A stretch of DNA of 64,000 bases from Arthrobacter sp. 9AX (GTDB taxonomy: Bacteria > Actinomycetota > Actinomycetes > Actinomycetales > Micrococcaceae), in the NCBI RefSeq assembly GCF_902506095.1, contig NZ_LR733293.1, positions 62,001-126,000 of the forward strand. The letters are read 5' to 3'. Under the pieces are notes generated by a model. The model was not told the DNA's origin and searched no databases. It worked only from the letters and a program-made list of their open reading frames with translations. Shown piece after piece: positions 25,637-33,493 of this stretch (positions are counted from its first letter, which is position 1; each line of letters starts with the position of its first letter). The position numbers were made by a program, and so were the translations under genes.

Positions 25637-25666
25637 CTTACTGATCCTAACTTTATCTTCAGTAAG
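25637..25666 (-). promoter_or_regulatory. Operator/promoter of oxoacid dehydrogenase operon
   Basis: CTTACTGA (25637-25644) and TCAGTAAG (25659-25666) are perfect 8-bp arms around a 14-base AT-rich centre. On the minus strand the centre carries TAGGAT (25649-25644), a TANNNT -10 for the E1 alpha gene. The layout suits a regulator such as the Lrp/AsnC proteins known for bkd operons; none is encoded beside it. Confidence 0.55.
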
Positions 25667-25691
25667 TAAGCGCGAAGCTACTTGTTAAGTG

Positions 25692-26810
25692 CTAGGAACC
25701 GCGCGGGGCCTTTGTATAGTTCGCACACAACGCAAGGAACCGCGTGTTGGCCTCTTCCTCGCCGATGCTCACCCGCACGCCTTCGTTGGCGAATGCCCGC
25801 ACCGACAACGCCTGCGCGCCCGCCAACTCGGCGAACTCGGCGCTGTCAGCACCAAGGTCAAGCCAGACGAAGTTTCCCTGGGCATCGGGAACTGCCCAGC
25901 CCAGGTTTCGGAGCCCCGCCGTGACGCGGTCCCGCTCGTTCACCAACCTTTGTACCCTTTCTACAACCTGGGAGTAATTTTGGAGGGAAACAATGGCCGC
26001 CGTTTGTGCAATCTGCGACACGGCGAATGGTGTGGCGGCGACCCGCAGGTGTTGCGTCAGCGCCGGATTGGAGATGCTGTAGCCCACGCGCAGGCCGGCC
26101 AGCCCGTGTGCCTTGGAGAAGGTGCGGAGCACCACCACGTTGGGGTACTTGCGGTAAAGGCTGATTCCGTCCACCGCGTCCTCCGCCCGCACGAACTCCT
26201 GGTAGGCCTCGTCGATGACCACCACGACGTCGGACGGGACTGAGCGGACGAATTCTTCTGTTTCCACCGCGCCCAGGGCAGGGCCGGTGGGATTATTGGG
26301 GGTGCAGAGGAGGATCACCTTGGTCCGGGCGCTGACGGCCGCCGCCATCGCCTTCAGGTCGTGGCGTCCCGCGGCGGTGAGCGGTACCGGAACACCTTCC
26401 GCGCCGGAGAGGCCAACACTGATGGGGTACGCCTCGAAGGAGCGCCAGGCGTAGACAACTTCGTCCGGTTTGCCGTCTTCGTTCCGTCCGGCAAAGGCGG
26501 CCAGCAACTGGTTCAGGGCGCCCAGGCTGCCGGCGCCCGTGACGATATCCTCGGCGGGAACATTGAGGAACCCGGCCAGCTCGGTGCGCAGCAGGGTGCT
26601 CAAGGGGTCGGGGTAGCGGTTGAAGTCCGTTTGCCGGGCGATGGCCTCGACCACCGCCGGAATCGGAGGCAGCGGATTTTCATTCGAGGACAGCTTGTAG
26701 CTGGTCAGCCCCTCGACTGCCGCGGGAGGCTTCCCCGCGGCGTAGCGTGGCAGCCTTGCCACCACAGGACGCGGCTGGGTGCCCCCGGCAAGGGTGTTTG
26801 AAGACGTCAT
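25692..26810 (-). CDS. HisC-like aminotransferase (histidinol-phosphate or aromatic)
   Basis: A 372-residue class II aminotransferase of the HisC group. Features: YKLSSNENPLPPIPAV near residue 33, RYPDP, GAGSLGALNQLLAAF, CTPNNPTGPAL, VVVIDEAYQEFV, and the PLP lysine in LRTFSKAHGLAGLRVGYSI. Actinobacterial paralogues annotated Pat act on phenylalanine/tyrosine. As no other his gene is here and it sits beside a 2-oxoacid dehydrogenase operon, an aromatic aminotransferase role is at least as likely as histidine synthesis. TAGGCT (26823-26818) ends 7 bases before ATG 26810, suggesting a leaderless mRNA. A longer upstream frame lacks homology. Confidence 0.9.
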   Translation of the reverse strand: MTSSNTLAGGTQPRPVVARLPRYAAGKPPAAVEGLTSYKLSSNENPLPPIPAVVEAIARQTDFNRYPDPLSTLLRTELAGFLNVPAEDIVTGAGSLGALNQLLAAFAGRNEDGKPDEVVYAWRSFEAYPISVGLSGAEGVPVPLTAAGRHDLKAMAAAVSARTKVILLCTPNNPTGPALGAVETEEFVRSVPSDVVVVIDEAYQEFVRAEDAVDGISLYRKYPNVVVLRTFSKAHGLAGLRVGYSISNPALTQHLRVAATPFAVSQIAQTAAIVSLQNYSQVVERVQRLVNERDRVTAGLRNLGWAVPDAQGNFVWLDLGADSAEFAELAGAQALSVRAFANEGVRVSIGEEEANTRFLALCANYTKAPRGS

Positions 26811-26817
26811 GGAGACC

Positions 26818-26823
26818 AGCCTA
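26818..26823 (-). promoter_or_regulatory. Putative leaderless -10 (HisC-like gene)
   Basis: TAGGCT on the minus strand, seven bases, ATG 26810; no SD. Confidence 0.4.
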
Positions 26824-26981
26824 CTTCTCCGTCCGCGGGACGGAAGGCCGGACTGGCCGCGGGTTGGGAGCGTGAACGGGCCGGGGAATCTCCGCCTGCC
26901 GAGCTCGCCGGAGGTCTGGCTGCCCAAGCGCCGTCCGCTTTCTTTGACCTCACGTCCAGTGTGGTGTGAAACCATGGGCGT

Positions 26982-27404
26982 ATGCGACTGATTGCCCGGG
27001 TACTGATCAATGGTCTCGCCCTTTGGGTGGCGGGTTGGATACTGCCGGGACTGGAGATCTCCAGCTCCGCTGCCACCGATGCAGTGGCCAAGACCGGCGT
27101 GACACAGGGGACGGACACCATCGGGATTGTTCTGGCCTATCTGTTCATCGGCGTGATCTTCGGCCTGGTGAATGCCTTGGTGCGTCCTTTGGTGAGCCTC
27201 CTGGCGCTGCCGCTCACCATCCTGACGCTCGGGCTGTTCACCATCGTCATCAACGCGGCGATGCTGTACCTGACATCGTGGATCAGCAGCTACACGCCGG
27301 TGCACTTCACCATCGACTCGTTCTTCTGGACAGCTGTCCTCGCCGCGATCATCATCACTGTGGTCTCACTCGTTGCCGGGAGGATCACCGGAGCTCGACG
27401 GTAG
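26982..27404 (+). CDS. Phage-holin-4-like membrane protein
   Basis: A 140-residue integral membrane protein of the Phage_holin_4_2 (DUF360) type, common in actinobacterial chromosomes and not itself a phage mark. Four hydrophobic helices: LINGLALWVAGWILPGL; IGIVLAYLFIGVIFGLVNAL; the segment after RPLVSLLALPLTILTLG; and FWTAVLAAIIITVVSLVAG. The conserved core is NALVRPLVSLLALPLTILT. ATG 26982 has no clear SD. It is flanked by oppositely directed genes and probably monocistronic. Function unknown. Confidence 0.85.
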   Translation: MRLIARVLINGLALWVAGWILPGLEISSSAATDAVAKTGVTQGTDTIGIVLAYLFIGVIFGLVNALVRPLVSLLALPLTILTLGLFTIVINAAMLYLTSWISSYTPVHFTIDSFFWTAVLAAIIITVVSLVAGRITGARR

Positions 27405-27465
27405 CTGAACACGGCGCCTGCAATGCACCCGCAGCCGTGCTGAACTGCGCCTGCTCCCGGTCCCG

Positions 27466-28830
27466 CTACCGCCCGCCGTACCCGCGCTCGTTCCTGCGGT
27501 TGTCCGCCGCATGGAGATTGGGAGCGGTTTTCGTGCGGGACAGCGAAAACCGGGTTGCCGTGGCCGTTCCACCCGCCCCCAGCGCAGCGCCCAGTGCCGC
27601 CGTTGACGCCACCAGCGAGGGATCGTTGCTGGCCGACACCAGCCGGGCTCCGTCCTGGTAGGTGGTAAGGGTATGCCCCGGCCCCAGGCCGCCTTCCCCT
27701 CCCGAGGCCCTCGGAGTCTGGGTCAGGGAAACCGTCACACGGTCCCTGGTTTCCGGGTTTGGCGCCCCGTCCCCTCCGGGCACCCAGTCTGCGCGGTGCT
27801 CAAGATGCAAGGACTGCACCCCTGCCGGGGGGACGATCCCGGCGACAGGAGAGCCTGCCGTCAGGACGTACTGAACGTCGTATTCGCGGAGGACGCGGGG
27901 ATCGGCAGCCAGGTTCATGGCGTGGATCCCTCCCTGGCTGTAGCCCACAGCCACTACCGGCGATCCTTGCTCCGCACCGGCCGCCTGAAGTGCCTCGAGC
28001 GCCGCAACAGTCATGTCGTCAGAGCTGTATGCCATCGCCTCCAGGATGCCCACTTCATCGAACGGGTTATCCCCGCCGGCGCCGGACCAGGCAGGCTGGG
28101 TGCCGGGAACTACCAGGACGTAAGACCTTTCCCCGCCGTTGGTCACCTCGATGACCTCTATAAACCCGGCACCGCGGGCGTCTATTTGCCGAATCCGTTC
28201 CAGTAAGCCCACGGGCGAAGTGTCGAGGTCCACCTGGACTGACTCTTCCCGGTGCACGGCCAGGGGGCGGCCAACAGTGCCGTCCCGCTCCAGGACTTCC
28301 CAGATTCCGGAATCCTTGTCTGCCTGCCGTTTTACGTCCGCTGCCTCGAGTCCCAGGATCCCCACGACGGCTTCTGCCGTTTTGTCGTCAGCTGCGTGAG
28401 TTGCCGCGAAATTCGCCAGGGAGCCGAAGATATCGCCGGGAGTCACCAGGCCGAGAGACCTGGCCGACCAAGCGAGCGCCTCCGCCGCCTCGTATTCCTG
28501 CCTGCAGGCACGGACGTGGCTGCAGATGCGCTGCAGCTCGGCCCGCACGGCCTGAACGTTCCGCTCCGCCTCCCCCACCGCGTTCGTGGCCAGGCTGCCC
28601 GACCACCGCGGCAGTTCCTGGAAGGGAACCAGGTCTTCCCAGATCCGGCGGAGCTCGACCTCCAGTCCGGAGAGCCTGCCCGCCAGGTCATCGAGCTTTT
28701 CGGCGCCCCCTGCGAGCTCCTCGAGCTGGAAACTGATGCCGCCTACGCCTCCACGGACCGTCAGGGTTCCGTCCTGTGGAGGGCCGGACAAGCGGATGGA
28801 GCCGCTGCCGGAGGGCGTTGCCTCGGCCAT
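27466..28830 (-). CDS. WXG-domain alpha/beta-hydrolase
   Basis: A 454-residue protein of two parts. Residues ~30-125 are helical and WXG100-like, with WSG at 76-78 between predicted helices. Residues ~225-400 form an alpha/beta-hydrolase: SYVLVVPGTQPAWSG, the nucleophile elbow AVGYSQGGIHAM (Ser298), an acid candidate in HRADWVPGGD and His386 in GPGHTLTT. The ATG shares a base with the stop of the upstream 100-residue WXG-like gene (TGATG), so the two are coupled. This resembles substrates of actinobacterial type VII (ESX) secretion, with a lipase/esterase-like cargo. No ESX machinery lies in the window. There is no signal peptide. Confidence 0.78.
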   Translation of the reverse strand: MAEATPSGSGSIRLSGPPQDGTLTVRGGVGGISFQLEELAGGAEKLDDLAGRLSGLEVELRRIWEDLVPFQELPRWSGSLATNAVGEAERNVQAVRAELQRICSHVRACRQEYEAAEALAWSARSLGLVTPGDIFGSLANFAATHAADDKTAEAVVGILGLEAADVKRQADKDSGIWEVLERDGTVGRPLAVHREESVQVDLDTSPVGLLERIRQIDARGAGFIEVIEVTNGGERSYVLVVPGTQPAWSGAGGDNPFDEVGILEAMAYSSDDMTVAALEALQAAGAEQGSPVVAVGYSQGGIHAMNLAADPRVLREYDVQYVLTAGSPVAGIVPPAGVQSLHLEHRADWVPGGDGAPNPETRDRVTVSLTQTPRASGGEGGLGPGHTLTTYQDGARLVSASNDPSLVASTAALGAALGAGGTATATRFSLSRTKTAPNLHAADNRRNERGYGGR

Positions 28831-29132
28831 CAGCCCGCGCCCGGATACGTGCAGCCGGCCGTCAGGGTCTCCTGGCTGTGCCGCTCCACCGCAGCTTTTG
28901 CCTCGATCAACGCCTCCAGTGCTCGGCGCAGTGCTGCCGACTGAAGCAAAACCGCATCCCTGTAGGCACGCCCGGCCGGCGACTCCCACTGCAGCAGCTG
29001 GATGTCCCGGAAACCGTCCAGAACCTCCTCACCGCGGCCAACGCAGACCGCCACCCGTTGCGCCAACTGCTGCACCTGCGCGACGCGCAGCATCTCCCGT
29101 TGCAGGTCTGTCCCTGCCAGTTGGCTGCCCAT
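28830..29132 (-). CDS. WXG100-like (ESAT-6 superfamily) protein
   Basis: A 100-residue helical protein of WXG100 length. The turn is W-E-S (Trp49) in LLQWESPAGRAYRDAV, a variant of W-x-G, flanked by two long amphipathic helices (10-45 and 54-85). ATG 29132 is chosen over a start 27 codons upstream because GAGGGAG lies ~8 bases before it and the size then matches the family. It is directly coupled to the WXG-domain hydrolase gene, so the two products may pair for export or the small protein may act as a chaperone. Confidence 0.72.
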   Translation of the reverse strand: MGSQLAGTDLQREMLRVAQVQQLAQRVAVCVGRGEEVLDGFRDIQLLQWESPAGRAYRDAVLLQSAALRRALEALIEAKAAVERHSQETLTAGCTYPGAG

Positions 29133-29227
29133 CACCCGAACTCCCTCTCCCCGCAACCCGGCTCCGCTGCTCTCCCCGGGATGAACGCTACGGAGGACAC
29201 GCGGCGGACCCAACCATCGCCGTCGGC

Positions 29228-29245
29228 TATGTGGACAAAATCTCC
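29228..29245 (+). repeat. 18-base match to the 40.4-kb inverted repeat
   Basis: TATGTGGACAAAATCTCC matches 40429-40446 at 17 of 18 positions. It lies 67 bases upstream of purB, without the second arm seen at 40.4 kb. It may be a remnant of the same intergenic element or a shared promoter/operator motif. Confidence 0.4.
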
Positions 29246-29311
29246 TTCCCGGTCAAGTAACCTGCGCGGAAGGGCTAAAGCCGCCGCGGCAGTTCATGAA
29301 AGAATCAGCAC

Positions 29312-30754
29312 ATGCCTGAAACTGCCGCCACAGCTGATACCCGTACGCCCTCAGGACGCCTGGCCCTCGCCGCGTCCCCGGAAAAAATCGCGCTCGGCCC
29401 GCTGGACGGCCGCTACCAGTCCGCCGTCGCGCCCCTCGTTGACTACCTGTCCGAGGCAGCGCTCAACCGCGACCGCGTGGCAGTGGAAGTTGAGTGGCTC
29501 ATCCACCTGACCGGCAACAACGTTCTTCCCGGGGCGGGGCCCCTCACCGCAGAGCAGCAGGAACAGCTCCGCGCGATCGTCACCGAATTCGACGCCGCCT
29601 CCGTGGCCGAACTGGCCGAAATCGAGGCTGTCACCGTCCACGATGTGAAGGCCGTGGAATACTACATCGGCCGCCGCCTTCCCGCCATCGGCATCGAGAA
29701 CCTGACCGCCATGGTGCACTTTGGCTGCACGTCAGAGGACATCAACAACCTTTCCTACGCACTGGGCGTCAAGGGCGCTGTGGAGGACGTGTGGCTGCCC
29801 GCAGCACGCGCACTCGTGGCCCAGATCAGCAAGATGGCGCAGGACAACCGCGCCGTTCCCATGCTGTCCCGCACCCACGGCCAGCCCGCCACCCCCACTA
29901 CGCTCGGCAAGGAACTGGCAGTGATCGCTCACCGCCTCACCCGCCAGCTGGACAGGATCGCCAAGACCGAATACCTGGGCAAGATCAACGGTGCCACCGG
30001 AACCTACGCCGCCCACGTTGCCTCCGTTCCCGGCGCCGACTGGCAGCAGGTGTCCAAGTCCTTCGTCGAAGCCCTCGGATTGACCTGGAACCCGCTGACC
30101 ACTCAGATCGAAAGCCACGACTGGCAGGCCGAGCTCTACGCCGACGTGGCACGTTTCAACCGCATCCTCCACAACGTCTGCACCGACATTTGGAGCTACA
30201 TCTCCATCGGCTACTTCGCACAGATCCCGGTGGCCGGCGCCACGGGCTCGTCCACCATGCCGCACAAGGTCAACCCCATCCGCTTCGAAAACGCCGAAGC
30301 AAACCTGGAGATCTCCTCCGGCCTGCTGGATGTCCTGGGTTCCACGCTGGTGACGTCCCGCTGGCAGCGCGACCTCACCGACTCCTCCTCCCAGCGCAAC
30401 ATCGGCGTGGCATTTGGCCACTCCCTGCTGGCCATCTCCAACGTCGCCAAGGGCCTGGAGCGCCTCGACGTCGCCGAGGATGTCCTCGCCGCGGATCTCG
30501 ACACCAACTGGGAAGTGCTGGGTGAAGCCATCCAGATGGTCATGCGCGCCGAGGCGATTGCCGGCGTCGAAGGCATGGAAAACCCCTACGAGCGGCTCAA
30601 GGACCTCACCCGCGGACAGCGCGTGGACGCCGCCCGGATGCAGGAATTCGTGCAGGGCCTGGGCCTTTCGCCCGAGGCCGAGGCGCGCCTCCTCGGGCTC
30701 ACGCCCGGCAAGTACACCGGCATCGCGGACCAGCTGGTGGACCACCTGAAGTAG
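29312..30754 (+). CDS. purB: Adenylosuccinate lyase
   Basis: Purine-biosynthetic lyase (SAICAR to AICAR; adenylosuccinate to AMP), cytoplasmic tetramer, 480 residues. The fumarase/aspartase-superfamily signature is GATGSSTMPHKVNPIRFENA, with the catalytic serine in the flexible SST loop. Other conserved blocks: HFGCTSEDINNLSYAL and LSRTHGQPATPTTLGKEL (catalytic His). The N-terminal PLDGRYQSAVAPL places it in the longer E. coli-like PurB clade. The gene stands alone between the WXG locus and a phosphatase and is followed by a GC-rich hairpin. Confidence 0.96.
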   Translation: MPETAATADTRTPSGRLALAASPEKIALGPLDGRYQSAVAPLVDYLSEAALNRDRVAVEVEWLIHLTGNNVLPGAGPLTAEQQEQLRAIVTEFDAASVAELAEIEAVTVHDVKAVEYYIGRRLPAIGIENLTAMVHFGCTSEDINNLSYALGVKGAVEDVWLPAARALVAQISKMAQDNRAVPMLSRTHGQPATPTTLGKELAVIAHRLTRQLDRIAKTEYLGKINGATGTYAAHVASVPGADWQQVSKSFVEALGLTWNPLTTQIESHDWQAELYADVARFNRILHNVCTDIWSYISIGYFAQIPVAGATGSSTMPHKVNPIRFENAEANLEISSGLLDVLGSTLVTSRWQRDLTDSSSQRNIGVAFGHSLLAISNVAKGLERLDVAEDVLAADLDTNWEVLGEAIQMVMRAEAIAGVEGMENPYERLKDLTRGQRVDAARMQEFVQGLGLSPEAEARLLGLTPGKYTGIADQLVDHLK

Positions 30755-30787
30755 CGCCTGCGCGCACGGCAGCAAAAGTACGACGGC

Positions 30788-30822
30788 GGCGCCGGGCTTC
30801 GAGGAGCCCGGCGCCTTCCGTT
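30788..30822 (+). terminator. Intrinsic terminator after purB
   Basis: GGCGCCGGGC (30788-30797) pairs with GCCCGGCGCC (30806-30815) over an 8-base loop, followed by TTCCGTT. Lies 33 bases after the stop. Confidence 0.75.
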
Positions 30823-30879
30823 GTGGAGCCTTCCCTGTGGCTCGCTGGGCGGCCCGCTTCCAGATGCGAAACTGGAGGC

Positions 30880-31554
30880 ATGAAGCTGCTCCTCATCCGC
30901 CACGGCCAGACCCCCGGAAATGTCCTGGGCCAGCTCGACACGGCCCACCCCGGTCCCGGCCTGACAGAACTGGGCGAACGGCAGGCGGAGGCCTTGGCCC
31001 GCTCGCTGGCGAATGAACGGATCGATGCCCTGTACGCGTCCACGCTTATCAGGACGCAGATTACCGCAGCGCCTCTGGGCCGGCTGCACGGCCTGGACGT
31101 CGAGGTGCTGGACGGCCTGCACGAGATCGAGGCAGGGTCGCTGGAAAAGCTGACGGACCACGAGTCGCACAAGCGGTACATGGGGACGGTGATTTCCTGG
31201 GCCGCCGGGGACCTCGATCGGCGGATGCCTGCGGGCCCTGACGGCCACGGCTTCTTCGCCCGTTTTGACGCAGCGATCACCACAGCCCTGGCGCGGGCAA
31301 CAGGCCACGAGGCAACTGTGGCTGTGGTCAGCCACGGTGCAGCCATCCGCACCTGGGCCGGACGCCGGGCGGAGGGCGCAGACCACGAGTTCGCGGCCAA
31401 GCACGTGCTGGCCAACACCGGAATCGTTGCCCTGGAGGGCGATCCGGACAACGGCTGGAAGCTCCTCCATTGGGACGGGAGTCCGGTAGGCGGGCTGGCA
31501 CTTGCAGATCCCACCGCAGCGGACCCCACCGGAAAGAATGTCCTGGAGCCCTAA
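30880..31554 (+). CDS. Histidine phosphatase (phosphoglycerate-mutase family)
   Basis: A 224-residue histidine phosphatase. The phosphohistidine motif is LLLIRHGQTPGN at residues 2-13 (RHG), and the second catalytic His is in VAVVSHGAAIRTWAG. The acid residue lies in LHEIEAGSLEKL. ATG 30880 puts the RHG motif at its usual place; an upstream frame is non-homologous. GGAGG sits only 1 base before the ATG, too close to be a normal SD. The substrate is unknown (phosphosugars, polyphosphorylated metabolites or proteins are possible). Its 3' end overlaps the converging kinase gene by 4 bases. Confidence 0.9.
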   Translation: MKLLLIRHGQTPGNVLGQLDTAHPGPGLTELGERQAEALARSLANERIDALYASTLIRTQITAAPLGRLHGLDVEVLDGLHEIEAGSLEKLTDHESHKRYMGTVISWAAGDLDRRMPAGPDGHGFFARFDAAITTALARATGHEATVAVVSHGAAIRTWAGRRAEGADHEFAAKHVLANTGIVALEGDPDNGWKLLHWDGSPVGGLALADPTAADPTGKNVLEP

Positions 31555-32474
31555 ACAAACTGCCGGAGCCGGCGGGACGGGAAGACTGCCGTCTTCCTGC
31601 ACGGGCTGTTGGCCCCACCTGCAGATTCGACCGGTTGAAGCCTGGCGGCCACGGCGGCGGCCTCGGCCGCGGTGGGCCGCTCTCCACTGTCCATGGCGGT
31701 CAGCGCCCGGAGCAGGCGGCACCATTCCGGCCCGAGCGCGTCAGGAACATCGGGGCTTCGGAGGGTCCTGGCCACCAGCGATTCGATGGCGGTGCCGGGA
31801 AATGCCTTGGATCCCGTGAGCAACTCCAGCAGTACCAAACCCATGGCATAGACGTCCCAGGACGGGCGGGCCGGTCCTCCCGCGGCCTGCTCGGGACTCA
31901 TGTAGTGCACGGTGCCGGAGGAAATACCCGGTTCCGGGGGCGAGCCGGCCGCTGCTGCGATGCCGAAGTCGATGATGCGCACCGGGCTCCTGCGCAGGCC
32001 GCTCAGCATCAGGTTGGCGGGTTTGATGTCCCGGTGGACAAGCCCCTGTTCGTGCAGGTGGGCGAGGGCATCAAAGAGTCCGCGCGCCCAGCCGGCAACA
32101 TCACCCGGGCGGGGCCGGCCGGTGCAGACCTTTTCGGAAAGGCTCGTTCCGAGGGCCAGTTCCTCCACCAGGAAGGGACGCCCCGCGAGCGGTTTTCCCG
32201 CCGGCATCACGGACTGGGTGATGAACCTGATGATCGATGGATGGTGAAGCTGCGCCAAGACAGCCGCTTCATTGCCGATCCTCTCGAAGTGTTTCCTGGA
32301 GCCACCCACAGCCACCTTGACGGCTACATCCGGCCCGCCCTCACGATCGGCTGCGCGAAAGACCTCGGCCAAGGAACCGCGCCCTAGCCGTTCCTTAAGC
32401 TCGTAGCGACCTGCAAGGGCCGTCCCGCCGGTAAGGGCAGGGCCCGCGACGGCCACTGCGGCGGGGATGCTCAT
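31551..32474 (-). CDS. Soluble serine/threonine protein kinase
   Basis: A 307-residue Hanks-type kinase with all key residues: glycine loop LGRGSLAEVF (30-39), ATP lysine Lys53 in VAVKVA, catalytic loop HRDIKPANL (Asp149), DFG (169-171) and SSGTVHYMSPEQ activation/P+1 segment. There is no transmembrane helix and no PASTA or other sensor domain; the C-terminal ~40 residues after the kinase fold are short and basic. So it is cytoplasmic. ATG 32474 overlaps the stop of a 98-residue cysteine-containing gene by 4 bases (ATGA), making that protein its likely partner or modulator. A MarR gene lies just upstream. Confidence 0.9.
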   Translation of the reverse strand: MSIPAAVAVAGPALTGGTALAGRYELKERLGRGSLAEVFRAADREGGPDVAVKVAVGGSRKHFERIGNEAAVLAQLHHPSIIRFITQSVMPAGKPLAGRPFLVEELALGTSLSEKVCTGRPRPGDVAGWARGLFDALAHLHEQGLVHRDIKPANLMLSGLRRSPVRIIDFGIAAAAGSPPEPGISSGTVHYMSPEQAAGGPARPSWDVYAMGLVLLELLTGSKAFPGTAIESLVARTLRSPDVPDALGPEWCRLLRALTAMDSGERPTAAEAAAVAARLQPVESAGGANSPCRKTAVFPSRRLRQFV

Positions 32475-32767
32475 GCCGGGAGCGCGGAGGCGTGGGAGCC
32501 GGTATGGACGGCGCCTATCCCGGCGTCGAGCTGAAAGCCGCAGCCGCAGCGCCATACGGGCGGCAGCTGGACGGGCCCGGCGTCATCAGGTTCAAAAGTG
32601 TAGCCGGCAAGGTCCCGCCGCACGGCGGGTGCCACCAGCTCCATGCCGGTTCCGCAATGGACCGGCGCCGTCTCCACGCCGCAGGTCAGCGGCAAGGGGT
32701 CCGGCAATGAGGAGCCAGCGAATAGTTCAGGGGAACCAAGCTCAGTAAAAGTAACCAATGCACTCAC
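32471..32767 (-). CDS. Small protein with zinc-ribbon-like cysteines, kinase-coupled
   Basis: 98 residues, not recognised. The GTG start has GGAG 7 bases upstream. Cys29, Cys38, Cys74 and Cys76 are arranged in a ribbon-like way: LTCGVETAPVHCGTGMEL, then VWRCGCGFQLDAG. Aromatic/hydrophobic strands lie between the pairs. There is no signal peptide or membrane helix. The 3' end overlaps the kinase start in ATGA. A metal-binding or redox-sensing partner of the kinase is a reasonable guess; four cysteines are too few to be sure of zinc. A TACGAT -10 and a 19-bp palindrome lie upstream. Confidence 0.65.
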   Translation of the reverse strand: MSALVTFTELGSPELFAGSSLPDPLPLTCGVETAPVHCGTGMELVAPAVRRDLAGYTFEPDDAGPVQLPPVWRCGCGFQLDAGIGAVHTGSHASALPA

Positions 32768-32823
32768 GACTCCAGCTGAAAGGGTTCAGGAATTATCGTA
32801 AGCATACATATTGCTAGCCCCTC

Positions 32824-32842
32824 TAGCTAGTCCGGCTAGCTA
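32824..32842. promoter_or_regulatory. CTAG-rich 19-bp palindrome (likely MarR operator)
   Basis: TAGCTAG-TCCGG-CTAGCTA: perfect 7-bp arms, overlapping the MarR stop codon and lying 57-75 bases upstream of the small-protein/kinase operon. A further GCTAGC occurs at 32813-32818. CTAG is normally rare in GC-rich bacterial DNA, so four copies in 28 bases stand out. Confidence 0.6.
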
Positions 32843-33351
32843 TTCTCTTCCTGGCCCTCATCCAGATGCTCCAGCGCCCCGGTCATACGCTGCAGGAATT
32901 CAACAACCACCCGTGCTTCCTCGGCGCTCAAGCCCTCAGCCACCGCCATCATCCTGCGATGCATTGCGCCAAGAGTGACCCTGACCTCGTTGTCCGACTC
33001 CACTGTGGGAACCACCACCACGGAGCGGCGGTCCGTGGGATGCGCTTCGCGCCTGACATGCCCGCTGGCTACCAGCCTGTCGATCAGGGAGGTGGTGGAA
33101 GCGCTGGTGATGGCCAGGAATTGGCTGAGATCCTTGGGCGCCACTGCCCTTCCGGCGGCCTGCGCCCGCAGCAGGTAACGGAGGGCAAGGATGTCCGTTT
33201 CGCCCATGCCCATTGAGTCGCGGGCGGAACGCCGTACAGCGGTCTCGGCCGCGCGGTAGTCGCGGAGGGACTTGAGCACGGCGGCACTGGGGTCCAATTG
33301 GCCGTCCGGCCCATACCAATACCCTGAGCCGTTATTACCGGTGGAACGCAT
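32836..33351 (-). CDS. MarR-family regulator
   Basis: A 171-residue winged-helix regulator. The core (~45-145) reads GMGETDILALRYLLRAQAAG, KDLSQFLAITSASTTSLIDRLV, then the wing with HPTDRRSVVVVPT, the hallmark DRR. N- and C-terminal helices would form the dimer. TAGTAT (33363-33358) ends 6 bases before ATG 33351 and there is no SD, so a leaderless mRNA is likely. A direct repeat ACTAGAC overlaps that -10, and a CTAG-rich palindrome lies at the 3' end before the kinase operon. Control of both itself and the kinase operon is inferred. The ligand is unknown. Confidence 0.9.
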   Translation of the reverse strand: MRSTGNNGSGYWYGPDGQLDPSAAVLKSLRDYRAAETAVRRSARDSMGMGETDILALRYLLRAQAAGRAVAPKDLSQFLAITSASTTSLIDRLVASGHVRREAHPTDRRSVVVVPTVESDNEVRVTLGAMHRRMMAVAEGLSAEEARVVVEFLQRMTGALEHLDEGQEENS

Positions 33352-33357
33352 AGAAAC

Positions 33358-33382
33358 ATACTAGACCAGCTGATAACTAGAC
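33358..33382 (-). promoter_or_regulatory. MarR gene leaderless promoter with ACTAGAC direct repeat
   Basis: TAGTAT (minus strand 33363-33358) sits 6 bases before the ATG. ACTAGAC occurs at 33360-33366 and again at 33376-33382 (16-bp period), overlapping and just upstream of the -10. Shares CTAG with the downstream palindrome. Confidence 0.5.
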
Positions 33383-33493
33383 AGCCAAGCGAATTCGCTG
33401 CCGGTTATCCGGCCGCTTACGCAGAAGAAACACCGGCGTAACCGCCGTCTCGTAGCGTTGAGTGGCATATCCCTTCGGCGAATCGAGGCAGAC

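Noticed and set aside
25692..27305. Longer N-terminus for the HisC-like aminotransferase
   Set aside because: The extra 165 codons read antisense through the membrane-protein gene and have no homology; ATG 26810 gives the normal family start.
26982..27404. Prophage holin
   Set aside because: The family is a common chromosomal membrane protein in actinobacteria, and no phage genes are near.
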